64,000 nucleotides of DNA, from the NCBI GenBank assembly GCA_021325355.1, contig JAJPHI010000011.1, positions 124,001 to 188,000 of the forward strand, written 5' to 3'. The stretch is from Pseudomonadota bacterium (GTDB lineage Bacteria > Desulfobacterota > Binatia > Binatales > Binataceae). Numbering within the stretch: position 1 is the stretch's first letter; each line of letters begins with the position of its first letter. The notes under the pieces are model-generated. The model searched no databases and had not been told where the DNA came from. It saw only the letters and a list, made by a program, of their open reading frames with translations. Shown in pieces: positions 63,204 to 64,000 of this stretch. A program made the translations under genes and the position numbers.

Positions 63204-63276
63204 GATGATCATCCGAATGATCATCCGGATGATCATGTCCGCTGAATCACGCGCTGAATCATGTGTGATGAATCAT
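63204..63276. repeat. Tandem 12-bp palindromic repeats and TGAATCA repeats
   Basis: GATGATCATCCG (63204-63215), AATGATCATCCG (63216-63227) and GATGATCATGTCCG (63228-63241) are tandem copies. Each contains the palindrome ATGATCAT. They are followed by three copies of G(C/A)TGAATCA at 63241, 63253 and 63267. They begin 20 bp upstream of the LLM start and look like a multi-site operator. Confidence 0.8.
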
Positions 63277-63419
63277 GCCGATGACGAGGGCGATGCTAGC
63301 GCAAGCCCGCCGTGCGGCGTTAGCGGCGCCGCTAACCGCCCCTCCCGCGACGCCCTATTATGCGGATGCGGCGAGCCGACCTGCGCCATCAGCCGCTCGA
63401 CGGTGCGCGCCGCCGGCGA

Positions 63420-63435
63420 TGTTTCACGTGAAACG
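63420..63435. promoter_or_regulatory. parS-like centromere site for ParB
   Basis: TGTTTCACGTGAAACG matches the bacterial parS consensus TGTTTCACGTGAAACA at 15 of 16 positions. ParB binds such sites to organise the origin region and load SMC. It lies 252 bp upstream of the smc start, and an ATG-rich, AT-rich promoter region lies between. Confidence 0.88.
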
Positions 63436-63686
63436 TCGGCAGCGGCGGCTCATACGCGGCAATTTAAGCCATACAATGTTTTTGAAAATTGTATAATCTT
63501 ATAATTACCGTTGAGCTGCGTAATTCCTTCCGCGAACCACTGGACTCGCTTGTCTGCTCCCATCCACAACCCCCAGCCCCCCTGTTAATGGCTGCAACGA
63601 ACTCGCCGCTCCCTCGGTTGACCGCATTTGGCTTTACCTTATGCTGGATCCGCAGCGGAAAGAGGTTGATTGGGATGGTGGGGGCA

Positions 63687-64000
63687 TGCGTCTTAAAAGT
63701 CTCGACGTCGTAGGCTTCAAGTCTTTCCTCAAGCCAACGGTTATCACTTTCAGCCCCGGACTGACCGCCGTGGTCGGTCCCAATGGCTGTGGCAAGTCCA
63801 ACGTCGTGGACGCCATCCGCTGGGTGCTCGGCGAGCAGGCTCCGACGCGCCTGCGCGGCAAATCGATTGAAGACCTGATCTTTGCCGGCAATGACTCGAA
63901 TCCGGCGGCCGGCATGGCGGAAGTCACCCTGACGCTCGAAGCCGAGGACCAGAAGCCGCTGCCCGAACCCTATGCGGAACTGAGCGAGGTCGCGGTCGCC
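63687..64000 (+). CDS. smc: Chromosome segregation protein SMC (3' end missing)
   Basis: The frame starts at ATG 63687 and runs off the window end, giving 104 residues. They are the N-terminal ATPase head of SMC: MRLKSLDVVGFKSFLKPTV, the Walker A GPNGCGKSNVVDAIRWVLGEQ and the SMC-specific LRGKSIEDLIFAGND. SMC forms the ring complex with ScpA and ScpB that extrudes DNA loops and is loaded by ParB at parS. The hinge, coiled coils and the C-terminal Walker B are outside the window. Confidence 0.96.

Larger units (their letters stand above)
63185..63686. other. 502-bp regulatory region between LLM and smc genes
   Basis: No protein gene is supported here; a short frame starting at 63205 is repeat-derived. 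The region holds tandem palindromes (63204-63276), a parS-like site (63420-63435) and an AT-rich stretch with two TATAAT hexamers (63492-63497, 63500-63505) that probably carries the smc promoter. Confidence 0.7.

Noticed and set aside
63205-63504. A 99-residue frame starting in the tandem repeats
   Set aside because: Its first residues come from the repeats and it runs over the parS site and the probable smc promoter.
63420-63686. Replication origin (oriC) near parS
   Set aside because: No cluster of DnaA boxes and no dnaA or rpmH genes are visible; AT-richness alone is not enough.
1-64000. CRISPR arrays, insertion sequences, prophage
   Set aside because: No regularly spaced repeats, transposase or phage structural genes were found; the repeats present are short and local.

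Overview
The window is about 64 kb of GC-rich, densely coded bacterial chromosome. It has 59 protein genes, two of them cut by the window ends (comF at the left, smc at the right), and two tRNA genes, one for selenocysteine. GTG and TTG starts are common and stop/start overlaps are frequent. I see no insertion sequences, prophage or CRISPR arrays. The mix of general secretion (GspC) and competence or prepilin parts, a fused-alpha 2-oxoacid:ferredoxin oxidoreductase, a proteobacterial/plant-type glutamate-cysteine ligase, three luciferase-like (LLM) flavin oxidoreductases, a class III CoA-transferase, P450, sedolisin and tRNA-Sec suggests a deltaproteobacterial-grade soil or environmental lineage such as Candidatus Binatia. 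This placement is an inference from gene content only.

Layout. 1-6039: comF, a methyltransferase, purM-purN, a family 2 glycosyltransferase, then comEC on the other strand. 6082-9680: a dehalogenase-type alpha/beta hydrolase and a ThDP enzyme, divergent from an SDR oxidoreductase. 9804-14433: GspC, glutamate-cysteine ligase, tRNA-Sec, a small unknown gene and a phosphofructokinase with pyrophosphate-type residues. 14505-17936: a minus-strand cassette of membrane protein, B12/radical SAM protein and a fused CDP-alcohol phosphotransferase. 18167-22053: P450, TrmN6-like methyltransferase, Hsp20, a disordered small protein and smpB. 22211-25113: korA-korB. 25418-32307: yjbQ, then a tightly overlapped run of prepilin peptidase, tmk, holB, ricT/PSP1, metG and tatD, then an HNH nuclease.

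32539-44665: a 1505-residue secreted sedolisin, methylcrotonyl-CoA carboxylase beta, a MORN lipoprotein, two membrane glycosyltransferases, a CMD protein, Sir2 and a CDGSH protein. 44843-48125: CoA-transferase, LLM oxidoreductase and enoyl-CoA hydratase, which look like an acyl-CoA catabolic set. 48190-51581: a secreted Ala/Gly-rich protein, a lipoprotein, tRNA-Leu, a cupin and lexA. 51771-57871: Isc-type ferredoxin, ferredoxin reductase, CocE/NonD hydrolase, CmcJ-type oxygenase, aldo/keto reductase and LLM oxidoreductase, all on the plus strand. 57975-63184: icd, a family 9 glycosyltransferase, cysK, larE and a third LLM enzyme. 63185-63686 is a regulatory region with tandem palindromes and a near-perfect parS site, followed by smc.

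The housekeeping genes cover purine synthesis, DNA replication, translation, the SOS response and chromosome segregation. Between them lie catabolic genes (dehalogenase, P450, CoA-transferase, hydratase, carboxylase, CocE, LLM) that suit a heterotroph using unusual carbon compounds. The parS site next to smc suggests this part of the chromosome is in the origin-proximal domain. The least explained unit is the radical SAM / CDP-alcohol phosphotransferase / membrane-protein cassette at 14505-17936.
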